Shown: positions 1 to 10,556 of the stretch, piece by piece | How the letters are laid out: each line of letters begins with the position of its first letter | Position numbering within the stretch: the stretch's first letter is position 1 | NCBI GenBank assembly: GCA_963281255.1 | Contig: OY725498.1 | Location: 1,426,001-1,490,000, forward strand | Direction of reading: 5' to 3' | Length of the DNA stretch: 64,000 nucleotides | Source of the DNA: Aphrocallistes beatrix | Taxonomy: Eukaryota > Porifera > Hexactinellida > Sceptrulophora > Aphrocallistidae | The notes under the pieces: generated by a model | Seen by the model: the letters and a program-made list of their open reading frames with translations, nothing else | The model's database searches: none | What the model was told of the DNA's origin: nothing | Translations under genes and position numbers: made by a program

Positions 1-1771
1 CCAACGCTTTTAACATTACAGAAACTTTCACTTTCTCCCAGTCGATACGGATCCATTTCTGTACGTTTGGAATGCGCGGGAAATCAAAAGCATCTCTTGG
101 AGTCTGCCTTGAACGAATAAATTTGGTGTATGGAGTTCCGACAAACTTTTGAGATTGAAAATAGTGCTCTGTAGTTGGCCATGAAACATTGTCAATAAAG
201 AGGTGTGTGCATTGGAAAAAGTTTGTGAATTCATAGAAGGGTGCATCTACGTCATAAAAGTTGATGTGATCATCATTTGGACGATACCACTTGGGTCCTA
301 ATGCAAAGTTAGTACTCTTCAACTCTCCACCAAATTTAGATGTGAATCTATTCTGGTATCTGTCCAAGTGTTCTCTCTTGCAGAAATCCCTCTCAGAGGT
401 AACACTAGAGTCACAGAGTGGAAACTTACACAGTCTCTTGTTCGTATTACTAACAGATTTCTCATACTTTCTGTGACACCATTCATTGAGAAGAAAGAAA
501 CATTTGTCAGAACACGCGACACCATGGATACTCTGGTTATTCTCACAGCACCAGTAACAACCTGGAATGATGGCATTGGAGTTTCCAGGAGTCGTCTTGA
601 TGCAAGAATCCGGAAGTGTCTCAAACAGTTTCCTAGGAATAGGACCGACATCAGACTTCTCATAAAGGAATCTCGTCAGGATCTCACAAAAGACAAGTTC
701 ACCTTTCTGAAACTGAATTGGTTTAGTTTGTGTAGATGGATTTTTCTTTGAAACTGAGACTGCGAATTGAGGAGTTTCAAAAGTAGAGTGGCACTGGTAC
801 CAAATTGGTCCTTCATCAACTTGGTCTGAGTTCAAATTTGGAAATTTTTTAATTTCTTTTTCATACTCTTTACCACAATACACAGTCCCACTTTTTGCTA
901 GGTTCCCACAACCAGGAAATTTACAAAATGTGACTCTACTCAAAAGCTTTTGCCTACACCACTCATTAAACGCGAAGTAGCATTTCTTCGAACAGAGATA
1001 TTCAGCAGTATCAGATACTTTCTTACCACACATGTAACACCCTGATATCTCTCTATTCCAGTTAGGAGAACTGGAGAACTCAGATATGAGGTGTTCTTCC
1101 CTTTTGAAGCTTCTAGGAATGGGCCCCACATCTGTGTAAAATATCAATCCATTTTTCAATTCAGATGCAACATCCATCTTACATTCGTTAGTAGACGGTT
1201 TGTTCTGTTGTTTTAGCTTGGGAGCCCTGTTATACATGTCAATGCTGATTGCCTTGTCATACCAATTAGGACCATTTCGAACAACAGTTTTCAATAATTT
1301 CTGATAATCAGAAAACTGTGAAAATGCTGCATCGAATTTACCCTCATCACTTCCACTGCAATATAGACTATCTTGATTATGAAGGATATTATCACAGCCT
1401 AGTAACCTGCAGAATCTTTTGTTGGTAAAGAACTCGACTCTCTCAATACACCAGTCATGGAAATAGACGAGACATTCCCTAGAACAACAGATTCCTAGAA
1501 ATTCAGCTGTCTTTACCTTTTCAACACACCAGTAACAACCATGAATAGTATATTTCCAATTTTTTGAATCTGCATATTGAGGTGTAGAAGCATTTTTATG
1601 GAAATTTCTACGAGGAATGCTGCCTACATCAGTTTCATAATAGAGCGATTTTAGGAGTTCTTCTGAAAACTGTAAATTAATTCCCACTGCACCTATAGCT
1701 TGGCCGAATGCGTCTTTACAATAGTATCCCCAGTAATTGAGAAAGGGACTCCACTCAGAGTTGGATGTCAT
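1..1771 (-). CDS. NADAR-domain protein with cysteine-rich modules, class I, cut by the window edge
   Basis: Reading minus-strand from the ATG at 1771, the frame stays open to base 1 (about 590 codons) with no stop, so the C-terminus lies outside the window. It starts MTSNSEWSPFLNYWG, then has three cysteine-rich modules, each with a TDVGxIPR-type signature, GC-Y-x-C, C-x3-C, a W-C, C-x4-C and a G-P-x-W-Y end. From about base 260 to the edge comes the start of a NADAR (YbiA/DUF1768) domain: INFYDVDAPFYEFTNFF, then WPTTEHYFQSQKF, then QKWIR and VMLKAL. The FWGDGGD part is not in the window. NADAR enzymes cleave N-glycosidic bonds of NAD/ADP-ribose-related compounds. The role of the modules is unknown; zinc binding is inferred. 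It is one of the least damaged copies in the cluster. Confidence 0.8.
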   Translation of the reverse strand, partial: MTSNSEWSPFLNYWGYYCKDAFGQAIGAVGINLQFSEELLKSLYYETDVGSIPRRNFHKNASTPQYADSKNWKYTIHGCYWCVEKVKTAEFLGICCSRECLVYFHDWCIERVEFFTNKRFCRLLGCDNILHNQDSLYCSGSDEGKFDAAFSQFSDYQKLLKTVVRNGPNWYDKAISIDMYNRAPKLKQQNKPSTNECKMDVASELKNGLIFYTDVGPIPRSFKREEHLISEFSSSPNWNREISGCYMCGKKVSDTAEYLCSKKCYFAFNEWCRQKLLSRVTFCKFPGCGNLAKSGTVYCGKEYEKEIKKFPNLNSDQVDEGPIWYQCHSTFETPQFAVSVSKKNPSTQTKPIQFQKGELVFCEILTRFLYEKSDVGPIPRKLFETLPDSCIKTTPGNSNAIIPGCYWCCENNQSIHGVACSDKCFFLLNEWCHRKYEKSVSNTNKRLCKFPLCDSSVTSERDFCKREHLDRYQNRFTSKFGGELKSTNFALGPKWYRPNDDHINFYDVDAPFYEFTNFFQCTHLFIDNVSWPTTEHYFQSQKFVGTPYTKFIRSRQTPRDAFDFPRIPNVQKWIRIDWEKVKVSVMLKAL

Positions 1772-1990
1772 TATCCAAAAAACTCGATCTTTCAAGAACT
1801 AATTAGAATAGAATAGATCAATCAATTTTTTACCAAAAGTGCCAACAATAATTTACTCTTAAATCAGTCTACTCTTAAATGGGATATTGCATACAATGAA
1901 GTGGCTAGTTTGTCTAAACTTTAGTTCAGTTATTGCTTAGTTCCATAGGACTTTACACATCTTGTTAAAATATATGCGTCACTAATTCGT
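1772..1990 (-). promoter_or_regulatory. Conserved 5' flank shared by cluster genes (copy 1)
   Basis: The bases just upstream of the ATG match the upstream regions at 6669, 20167 and 28864: an AAAAAATCGAT-like stretch, AGAACTAATTAGAA, AGAATAGAT and an AAAAGTGGCAAC-like stretch occur in the same order. Class I and class IV genes share it although their N-termini differ. I infer that it holds the promoter and 5' leader. No TATA box or start site was proven. Confidence 0.45.
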
Positions 1991-2089
1991 AACTGAATAC
2001 TAATTTAGAACAGAGAGGCATTCACTATTAACTAGAAAGCGTTCATTGGTAATCAGTGTAAAATGCAATGAAGAATCAATGAACTAACT

Positions 2090-2240
2090 ATTCTCGTAGA
2101 TTGGCGCAGGTACACCTGAATCGATCCTGCGAGGAGTGTAACCAATGTCTGTTCCGTAATAAAGAGTCTACAGAAGAATCTCTGAGAAAAGAACTATCAT
2201 GTAGGATTTTGTCTGTTTCCCAATATGTTTAAATGGAGCA
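2090..2240 (-). pseudogene. Fragment of a class III cysteine-module gene (N-terminal part)
   Basis: On the minus strand this matches the start of the class III genes at 12,517, 23,928 and 31,988. It covers the stretch that encodes IVPFSEILLTTLYYGTDIGY in those copies, including the TCTGTTCCGTAATAAAGAG block. The frame is broken and nothing beyond the first module start is kept. It marks an old duplication or recombination breakpoint. Confidence 0.6.
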
Positions 2241-3007
2241 AGTGAATAACGATAATCTTTAAAAAAAAACTCTTAAATGGGCATGCCCCTTTTAAATTGT
2301 GCGATCATGTGGGGGGTATTTGGGTGAGAAAAAGCCCAAGAAGCGCATCTGGGAGGATTTCTTTCACAAAATTCCTACTTTCGAATCGACTGGCGTAGTA
2401 TATCCTTGATAGAGGGCTGTATATTGAAAACATTCATCAATTAAGGCAAATATGTTGATGATTTATGAATAAATTACGTGTTTTTTCATTCGGGCAAGAA
2501 ATAGAGGCTTCTAGTGGTTACTAGACGCAATTACTCAATATAGGCAATCGCAACACTTGGTTTGTCATCAATTGACCATATATGGATATTTTCGATTTGT
2601 CCATTGCATTCCTTAGGGGATCAGCTTCCAAATTGTATATTGGCTTCTTTTAAAAGGACAATTATTGTGGTTCCTACTCTAGATTTTTGTACATTGGTGT
2701 GTATATATCAATGACCATGAGTAGACACAAATCAATTCTAACAAGTTACAGTATCAGTGAATGTATAGCAACAACTCAGCTTCAAATCACCAACCTAGAA
2801 TTCATGAATAGAATTCGACATGTCAATGAACAACTGAGCTACCAGTATTAAGTCAAAATACAGTGCCAGTTTTATAACAATAGCAGCTTTGTTTGTCCAA
2901 AGAGCGCAAAGTATGCGCTCGTGTGTACTTAAAAGAGGCTCGAATTCCTATCTATTTCACTTGATTTTGTATTCCGTTATTTGGAAAATCAAGTAATTTC
3001 CTAGTCT

Positions 3008-3087
3008 TGTTTTTACAAAAAGTGTCCCCCTTACAAAATATGTCCCCCCGGACAGATTTTGTAGGGGGGACACTTTTTGTAAAAACA
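3008..3087. repeat. Short perfect-arm hairpin
   Basis: The left arm TTTTTACAAAAAGTGTCCCC is repeated in reverse complement at 3065-3087, with a second inner pair (ACAAAAT / ATTTTGT) around the centre. The whole is about 80 bp. It looks like a tiny foldback or MITE remnant. No target duplication was identified. Confidence 0.6.
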
Positions 3088-3398
3088 GTCTTTAAACTGC
3101 TCATGCACGGATATTATTAATTTTTAAGGGTGTGAATGAGTCTGGTACTCGAGGGTGAGATCCCAAGTTCGATCACCATTAAGCATAACCGGAAACAGTC
3201 CTATAGTTCCATGTAGGGTGCGAGCGTGAGCGCAAGTTCAGCGCTCCCGCTCTTGGACATTACTGAATAGCAGGATGAAAATATATTCAAGTATTTACGA
3301 GCTATACAATAGACTGTGCCCAAAGAGTCTAGGAATATAGAAAATGCATTAAACATAAAATATTAATCAGAGATACAGTATGTTATGAGTAATTATAA

Positions 3399-5705
3399 TC
3401 ACTGCATATCATCTGTACTGCCAGGGGGAGAGAAGGTTGCAGAGTCGTGTGAAATTTCGTTACTATTGCCTGATGCTACTTGTACAACTTCAGGAGTATC
3501 AGAAGCTTGATCAGCAAGCGGGACTATAACTTGTTCGAACTTGTCGGATTGGTTAACTAAAACATTAGTCAATTGACTAGAAATAGGATTTAGTTGAGGA
3601 TTTAAACTATTCTGTACAGTGGAGTTGGCAGGATCAGGTTGATTGGTTTGCGAAGTATTGTTGACAGGAGGCGTGTCAGTCATAGACCTATCCTGGCTGC
3701 TAGTTCCAGCATTCACATCCTCTGGCTTAGAACTTCCGAGATAGGAAGGAGTAGGAGTCTGATCAAGGGTTGTGTCGGTCTTAGATTCATTGGACTGTAG
3801 TACACTGAAAGGTTCATTCAACACTTTAGTTGACGAATTAGCCGAACTAATATTTTCGCATTCACTAAAGGAACTATTCATACTCGGGAAGAATGTGGCG
3901 GCTTTTAACATTTCTCTCACACTCATTAATACGTATCCCAAATGAGCATTATCTCTACATACCAATGGACGAGATCCCGTCCTTAGCAACAGACCCTTCA
4001 ATACACAGTTCTGTTGGAACTTAGCCATCAGAGCCTGGTACAATACTCTCTTCCTCACTTCCTCCCAATCTGGTCTAACCCACTTCACACAACGTATTTC
4101 CCATTCTTCCAGCTCGTGGAGTCTCTCCATCTTCCTCACGTGATGGAGATAAGGAGTGCCTAACAACTTCTGAGCACACATGCAATGCTGCACTGTAGGC
4201 CAGATCATACGATACAAATTCAACAGAGATGGAAATGAGTTAGAAAGTTCAGAGAAAGGACCAGAGTCACTGAAATAGATAGGTGTTAAGTCCCTGTACC
4301 ATTTGGGACCCAGTGTTAATTCAATTTCTTCCTGCAAACGAATGGATACACCTCCTATCAGCAACGACCGCTTCTTCGCATGTTCAATGCTGCAACACTC
4401 ACAGGGATCAACTCGCGGTTCTTCACAACCAGGAAGACCACACAGCTTCAACCTACACACCTGCTCTACTCGCCTCACACACCACTCATGCAACAGCAGC
4501 CAACACCTGACACAGCAAGCTGTCTCTTCAAAGCGGGCGTTGCTATTTCCGCACCAGTAGCACCCGACTATGTCCACGTTGCTACAGGGATTCCTCGGAG
4601 GGAATTGATCAGAAGTGTGGCTCTGTTGTCCACTCCGACGAGGTATCAGACCGACATCTGTGTGCTGTGAAAGATATGCACTCAGTTTATTAGAAAACTT
4701 GAAAACGTTTATCTTAATGTCAGAACTAATGCTACTAGTAGGTAGAGGAAACGTCTGAGAGTGAGACTGAGGATTAGGAGGTATATCACCCTTAGACTTG
4801 TCTTGGCTATCAGCTCTAGTATTCAAGTTTATTTGTTTAGAACTACTGGGAGAGGAAGAAGTAAGAGTCTGTCTTGGAGATGTATCATTCTTAGTTTCAG
4901 GAATATCATCCTTTTCAGCTTTATTTTGAGCTAAATTTAACAAATGTTTTCCTTTCACACTAGGAGATTCATTGTAGTCAACTTCCATTGTTTCATTTCC
5001 ACTCATAGGAGAGGATGGATTATCAAATGGACACACATAGCCATCTGGGAGTTTATGTTTCAATTCACTTGGATCTGCATTAGGAGACTGATGTGATTCA
5101 GAAATAGCGTTCGTTTTAGCGATAGTACTATCCAGTTCCCAGGAAGAAGCACTTAATTGCATTGGCAGACATTCGGGATTTAAAGGAACATTATAAACGT
5201 TAAAAGGGCTGGAACTCGTGGAGTTATTTATATTACTTGATTGATCGAGGTAAGGAGTGTGAACTGAGGTTTGTTGTGGATTATATTGAGGTGTGATCTG
5301 TGGAAATACTTCTCGGATTTGATCCCTCACAAGCACAAGTAGCCGTCCCAAATGATTCTCACCACTTTCATCACCTCCATCACCCCAGAATCTGTCATTT
5401 TTCGTGTGCTCCACTAGCTGAGCATTACCAGTTTTTAACAGAATCTTAAGTAAAGTTTCATCTTGAGAAAACTTCTCCACTAATACACGTCGCATTACTG
5501 TTAACTTAATGCTTTGCCAATTTGGATGTATCCATTTCTGAACATTTCGTTCTCGAGAGAAGTTAAATGCATCTCGAGGAGATGGGAGAGTGCTGACGTA
5601 ATTGAAGTATGGAGTTCCAGCAAATTTGCTAGCTTGAAAATAGTGCTCCGAAGTCTTCCACTTAATATTGCCAATAATGAGATTTCTACAAGGATAGAAA
5701 TTCAT
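3399..5705 (-). CDS. NADAR plus degenerate NADAR-like protein ORF (3' part of a broken class I gene)
   Basis: This 768-codon ORF opens inside a NADAR domain. KTSEHYFQ lies at residues 17-24, W58 and W63 follow, and EHTKNDRFWGDGGD lies at 99-112, so the catalytic motif is intact. In-frame codons upstream (5706-5916) add GPSWYADYSRN and FYNLEAPFYEF, the true domain start, but have no ATG. A Ser/Pro-rich linker follows, then one cysteine-rich module (HTDVGLIPRR, GCYWCGN, HEWCVRR, CGLPGC) and a second NADAR-like domain. That second domain keeps W-P-T-x-x-H and the VRPDWEEVRKRVLYQALMAK helix but lacks FWGDGGD. Compared with the intact paralogue at 17,134-20,166, the upstream modules are lost. It may be translated from a late start or may be a pseudogene. 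Confidence 0.6.
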   Translation of the reverse strand: MNFYPCRNLIIGNIKWKTSEHYFQASKFAGTPYFNYVSTLPSPRDAFNFSRERNVQKWIHPNWQSIKLTVMRRVLVEKFSQDETLLKILLKTGNAQLVEHTKNDRFWGDGGDESGENHLGRLLVLVRDQIREVFPQITPQYNPQQTSVHTPYLDQSSNINNSTSSSPFNVYNVPLNPECLPMQLSASSWELDSTIAKTNAISESHQSPNADPSELKHKLPDGYVCPFDNPSSPMSGNETMEVDYNESPSVKGKHLLNLAQNKAEKDDIPETKNDTSPRQTLTSSSPSSSKQINLNTRADSQDKSKGDIPPNPQSHSQTFPLPTSSISSDIKINVFKFSNKLSAYLSQHTDVGLIPRRSGQQSHTSDQFPPRNPCSNVDIVGCYWCGNSNARFEETACCVRCWLLLHEWCVRRVEQVCRLKLCGLPGCEEPRVDPCECCSIEHAKKRSLLIGGVSIRLQEEIELTLGPKWYRDLTPIYFSDSGPFSELSNSFPSLLNLYRMIWPTVQHCMCAQKLLGTPYLHHVRKMERLHELEEWEIRCVKWVRPDWEEVRKRVLYQALMAKFQQNCVLKGLLLRTGSRPLVCRDNAHLGYVLMSVREMLKAATFFPSMNSSFSECENISSANSSTKVLNEPFSVLQSNESKTDTTLDQTPTPSYLGSSKPEDVNAGTSSQDRSMTDTPPVNNTSQTNQPDPANSTVQNSLNPQLNPISSQLTNVLVNQSDKFEQVIVPLADQASDTPEVVQVASGNSNEISHDSATFSPPGSTDDMQ

Positions 5706-5939
5706 GAATTCGTAAAAGGGAGCTTCTAGATTATAAAATTCAATCAGATTACGTGAGTAGTCGGCGTACCAGGAAGGTCCCAGAACGAAGTCAGTATCCT
5801 TTAGAAGGGAGAAGTACTTCTTGAAAGAAGACTCGAACTGAACAGAATGGTCACGGTTACAGCACTTGAAACTACCAGATGCATGCCTTTCAAACTCAGC
5901 ACTCGACAGAGTCGTTCGTTAGAGATATCAGTGAACTTG

Positions 5940-6668
5940 TTATGCAACCACTCGTTGAAGAAGAAAAAATTTTATCTCTGCTGACCAATTAGAAGAATTA
6001 TAATACTTGGAAGTGAGATGTTGCTGAGTAATCGTTCCTCGTGGAATAACTCCAACATCTGTGTTGTAGATTAGTTTTGTTCTGAACTGTTCAGGAAATT
6101 CCAAGTTATACTTTGCCCTGTTATACTTCATGTCAATGCTGATTACCTTTACATACCAACTAGGACCACTTCGAACAATATATTTCAATAATTTCTGATG
6201 ATCAGGAAATTGTCGAACTGCTGCATCAAATTTGGCCTGATCACTTACACTGCAATATGGCTTATCTTGGTTATGAAGGATCTTATCACAACCTAGTAAC
6301 CTACAGAATCTTTTGTTGGTAAAGAACTCGACTCTCTCAATACACCAGTCATGGAAATAGACAAGACATTTCCTAGAACAAAATATTCCTAGAAAATCAG
6401 CTGTCTTTACCTCGCCAACACACCAGTAACAACCATGAATATGATATTTCCAATTTTTTGAATCTGCATATTGAGGTGTAGAAGTAGTTCTGTGGGAATT
6501 TACTCCACGAGGAATGCTGCCTACATCAGTTTCATAATAAAGCGATTTTAGGAGTTCTTCTGAAAACTGGAAATTAATTCCCACTGCACCGATAGCTTGA
6601 CCGAATACGTCTTTACGATAATATCCCCAGTAATTGAGAAAGGAACTCCGCTCAGTGTTAGAAGCCAT
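5940..6668 (-). pseudogene. N-terminal part of the same broken class I gene
   Basis: The ORF starts MASNTERSSFLNYWG, as in the intact class I gene, and covers module 1 and the start of module 2 (YNTDVGVIPRG, NWSAEIK). A deletion then joins NWSAEIK directly to the FFFFNEWLHNK region of module 3 in the wrong frame, so translation stops at once. A further 1-bp deletion near 5885 shifts the frame again before the NADAR part. Relative to 17,134-20,166 the deletion removes about 190 codons. The locus 3399-6668 is therefore one former gene in two frames. Confidence 0.7.
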
Positions 6669-6900
6669 TATCTAAAAAATTGATCTAATTGTATCTTTCA
6701 AGAACTAATTAGAACAGAATAGATTAATCAGTTTTTCACTAAAAGTGGCAACTTAAATAATTTACACCCTTAAAATGGATCTTGTATACGTATAATGAAG
6801 TGGCTAGTTTGTCTAAACTTTAGTTCAGTCAGTGCTTAGGTCCATAGAACTTTACATATCTTGTTCAAATGTATGCGTCACTAATTAGTAGCTGAATACT
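6669..6900 (-). promoter_or_regulatory. Conserved 5' flank shared by cluster genes (copy 2)
   Basis: Nearly identical to 20,167-20,420 and similar to 1,772-1,990 and 28,864-29,010. It starts right at the ATG of the broken class I copy and probably contains the old promoter. Confidence 0.45.
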
Positions 6901-6984
6901 AATTTAGAACAGAGGGGCATTTACTATGAATTAGAAAGCGTTCGTTGGTAATCAGTGTAAGATGCAATGAGACATCAATTAACT

Positions 6985-7170
6985 ACTCTCAAACTATTCT
7001 CGTAGATGGTGCAGCTACACCTTCTTCTGAATCGATCCTGTGGAGGATGTAACTAATGTCTGTTCCGTAATAAAGAGTCTTAAGAAGTATCTCTGAGAAA
7101 GGAACTATCATGTAGGATTTTGTCTGTTTCCCAAATATGTTTTAAATGGAGCAAGTGAATATGATCTTAG
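6985..7170 (-). pseudogene. Fragment of a class III cysteine-module gene
   Basis: Same kind of remnant as at 2090-2240: the segment around ATGTCTGTTCCGTAATAAAG and the ATGGAGCAAGTGAAT edge match the 5' coding part of the class III genes. It sits at the same place relative to a class I gene, so the pair was duplicated together. Confidence 0.6.
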
Positions 7171-7393
7171 GCTGGAATTTTTTGAATAAACAATCCAATG
7201 GTTCCATGTAGGGTGCGAGCGTGAGCGCAAGTTCAGCGCTCCCGCTTTTGGACATTGCTGAATAGCAGGATGAAAATATATTCAAGTATTTACAAGCTAT
7301 ACAATAGACTGTGCCCAAAGAGTCTAGGAATATAGAAAATGCATTAAACATAAAATATGAATCAGAGATACAGTATGTTATGAGTAATTATAA

Positions 7394-8763
7394 TCACTGC
7401 ACATCATCTGTACTGCCAGGGGGAGAGAAGGCTGCAGAATCGTGTGAAATTTCGTTACTACCGCCTGATGTTACTTGCACAACTTCAGTAGTATCAGAAG
7501 AAGCCGGATCACTATGTGGGACTACAACTTCTTCGAACTTCTCGGATTGGATAACTGAAACATTAGTCAATTGACTAGAAATAGGATTTAGTTGAGGATT
7601 TAAACTATTCTGTGCAGTGGAGTTGGTTGGATCAGGTTGATAGGTATGCGAAGTATTGCCGACAGTAAGATGAGATAATGCATTTGAATTAGATCTTGTG
7701 TCACTACCCATTATAGCTTTGTTAGAAACTCCATAATGTGAACTTCAGTCGACGGTGAAATGAAGTTCCATTCAAATTGGATGCCAGTTCCAGAATTCAA
7801 GTTTAATAGGTTAGAACTAATGAGAGAGAAAGAAGTAGGAGTCTGATTAGGAGGCGTGTCAGTCAAAGACTTATCCTGACTACCAGTTCCAGCATTCACA
7901 TCCTCTGGCTTAGAACTACCGAGATAGGAAGGAGTAGGAGTCTGATCAAGGGTTGTGTTGGCCTTAGACTCATTGGACTGTAGCACACTGAAAGGTTCAT
8001 TCAACTTCACTTTAGTTGAGGAATTAGCTGAACTGTTATTTTCGCATCCACCAAAGGAACTATTCATACTCGGGAAGAATGTGGCGGCTTTTAACGCTTC
8101 TCTCACACTCATTAACACGTCTCCCAAATGAGCATTATCTCGACATACCAATGGACGAGATCCTGTCCTTAGCAACAGACCCTTCAATACACAGTTCTGT
8201 TGGAACTTAGCCATCAGAGCCTGGTACAATACTCTCTTCCTCACTCCCTCCCAATCTGGTCTAACCCACTTCACACAACGTATTTCCCATTCTTCCAGCT
8301 CGTGGAGTCTTAGAGTTAGAAAGTTCAGAGAAAGGACCAGAGTCACTGAAATAGATAGGTGTAAAGTCCCTGTACCATTTGGGACCCAGTGTTAATTCAA
8401 TTTCTTCCTGCAAACGAATGGATACACCTCCTATCAGTAACGACCGCTCCTTCACATGTTCAATGCTGCAACACTCACAGGGATCAACTCACGGTTCTTC
8501 ACAACCAGGAAGACCACACAGCTTCAACCTACACACCTGCTCCACTCGCCTCAACCACTCATGCAACAGCAGCCAACACCTGACACAGCAAGCTATCTCT
8601 TCAAAGCGGGCGTTGCTATTTCCGCACCAGTAGCACCCGACTATGTCCACGTTGCTACAGGGATTCCTCGGAGGGAATTGATCAGAAGTGTGGCTCTGTT
8701 GTCCACTCCGACGAGGTATCAGACCGACATCTGTGTGCTGTGAAAGATATGCACTCAGTTTAT
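7394..8763 (-). pseudogene. Broken copy of the module + degenerate NADAR C-terminal half
   Basis: Matches the last third of the intact class I protein. Visible damage: CGA to TGA at 8489-8491 (EEP-stop-VDPCE); loss of the WC in HEWCVRR (now HEWLRR); and an out-of-frame deletion near 8310 joining SELSNS to RLHELEEWE, which removes the first part of the degenerate NADAR domain. Pieces remain open as 7711-8346 (VKWVRPDWEGVRKRVLYQA) and 7394-7711 (the Asn/Pro/Ser-rich tail ending PPGSTDDVQ). It was once continuous with the next feature. Confidence 0.75.
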
Positions 8764-10178
8764 TAGAAAACTTGAAAACTTGATCTTAATATCAGAACTA
8801 ATGTTACTGGTAGGTAGAGAAAACGTCTGAGACTGAGGATTAGGATTAGGGGAAATATAATCTTTAGAATCTATTAGTTTAGAACCACCCAGAGAGGAAG
8901 AAATAGGAGTCTGTCTTGGAGGTGTGACATTCTTAGATTTGTCCTGGTTACCAGTTTCAGTATTCAAGTCTGTTAGTTCAGAACTACTGAGAGAGGAAGG
9001 AGAAGGAGAAGGAGTCTCTCTTGGAGGTGTGTCATTCTTAGATTTGTCCTGGTTACCAGTTCCAGTATTCAAGTATTCAAGTATCACTGGATGTTTTGTT
9101 GGATTTCCAATATGGTGAGGAATATACCAGTCAGGATTTCGTTCTACCAATTTTTCAATTTTTTTCAGCTTTTTAACTCCGGCGTATTCTTCTTCGATCT
9201 TTTGAGCATGCTCGTTGTTACAATAGTCAAAGCCAGTTTGTACAGGTTTCAAGCATCCGGGAAACTTACACAGAGTAATGCCAGTGAAAGACTTGATCTT
9301 CCTTCTGCACCACTCATAGAATATTAAGTAACAACTGTAACTGCAGACATAAGAATTCCCAGTAGAAGCACTCGACTTGTCACCACAACAGTAACACCCA
9401 CGTATCTCCTTCTTCCAGTTAGGATAGATGGAATATGGAGAAGCTAATTGCTGCTCACTAGGTTTCTCTCTAGGAATGATGCCAACGTCAGTTTGGAATA
9501 TCAGATAATCTCTAAATTCGATTGGAATGTATTTGTCAGGATTTTCGCTTACCTTAATCTTTCCTGGGAATTTATTTTGTGAATGCTCTGATGTTTTGGA
9601 TTTATCATTCGGGAAAAAAGTAGTATTTGGTTCGGGTTGAGATTGAGGATGATTAATCGTGCGATGATAGTGGAGGGATTTAGAATCATACCAATTTGGG
9701 CCATTCCGTAAAATAAGTTTCGAGAGAGATTCTTGATCCACCCATTCAGGAAATGCCTTTCCAAATTCATCTCTATGTGTGGTGTTACAATAAGAATTAT
9801 TGGTACATGCATGCCTTGTCACATCCAGGAAATCGACAAAATTTCCTGGTGTTAGAAACTCCACTCTCTCAATGCACCAATCATGAAAATAGAAGAGACA
9901 ATCTTTCGAACAACAAATTCCAAACCATTCTTTCTGAGCATCAGAACACCAGTAACATCCTTGAATAGGGAAATTCCAATTCGTTGAATCCATATATTTA
10001 GGTTTATTCATGCTGACATCAAGATCAATTCCTCGTGGAATTGGGCCGATATCAGTTACATAGCAAAGTGTTCGGAGGAGTCCTTCTGAAATCTCAATTT
10101 TTTTGATACTTCCAAAAAAGAATTTTTGAAAGTCCTTGGCAGCGTCTGCCCCAAAGAATATCTAGATTGAGCAGACAT
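8755..10178 (-). pseudogene. Class II cysteine-module gene, disrupted at both ends
   Basis: The ATG at 10,178 (MSAQSRYSLG) is followed by a 2-bp insertion relative to the class II copy at 32,673, so the start is out of frame with the rest. From 10,011 a 418-codon ORF stays open. It holds module 1 (GCYWCSDAQKEWFGICCSKDC, with FHDWCIERVEF), module 2 (FQTDVGIIPREKPSEQQLAS, GCYCCGD, YEWCRRKIKSF, CKFPGC) and a repeated linker of about 27 residues built on GNQDKSKNDTPPRETPSPS. A 1-bp deletion near 8,780 throws the frame before KFSNKLSAYLSQ, cutting off the module and NADAR-like part at 7,394-8,763. An internal start at 10,011 could still give a two-module protein. Confidence 0.65.
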
Positions 10179-10556
10179 CACAGAACTCTAATTAATAGTG
10201 CAGTTTTAATGAGCTAAATAACTAATTTAACAAATTATATTTTCTTATACCAGTTGAGTCCATGGAATACTTTGGAATGTCTGGGATTTAAATTTGTATT
10301 TTACAGTAGAGAATATATTGAAATATCCTGAAAATCCAGCTTGAACATCCATCACAGACTCTAACTGACCAATTACAAGTGGGTGATAGGATTCATAATC
10401 GGGAAAATAACACAATATAAAATTTTGATTCTCGCCTCAGCGGCTGACTTTGTTTTGTGGAAAATGCCAGATCGCGTTTCAATCGCGATTGAGACGTTCA
10501 TTGTTAATTAACATAAAATGCAATGAGATATCAATTAACTACTCTCACAAACTAAT
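10179..10556. other. Spacer shared with 32,690-32,990
   Basis: No gene. It matches the region between the class II fragment and C1D at the right edge of the cluster, including GATCGCGTTTCAATCGCGAT. This shows that class II gene, spacer and C1D formed one duplicated block. Confidence 0.5.

Larger units (their letters stand above)
1991..3398. other. Gene-poor spacer with remnants
   Basis: No intact gene. It contains a class III gene fragment (2090-2240), a short hairpin (3008-3087), and flank sequence that recurs near 16,900-17,100 and 7,200-7,390 as the common 3' flank of class I copies. The C1D-type downstream flank, including AAAATGCAATGAA, appears near 2060. Confidence 0.5.

Noticed and set aside
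5885-5990. An intron that would repair the broken class I gene
   Set aside because: No GT..AG pair restores the missing module cysteines; comparison with the intact copy shows a plain deletion plus a 1-bp loss.
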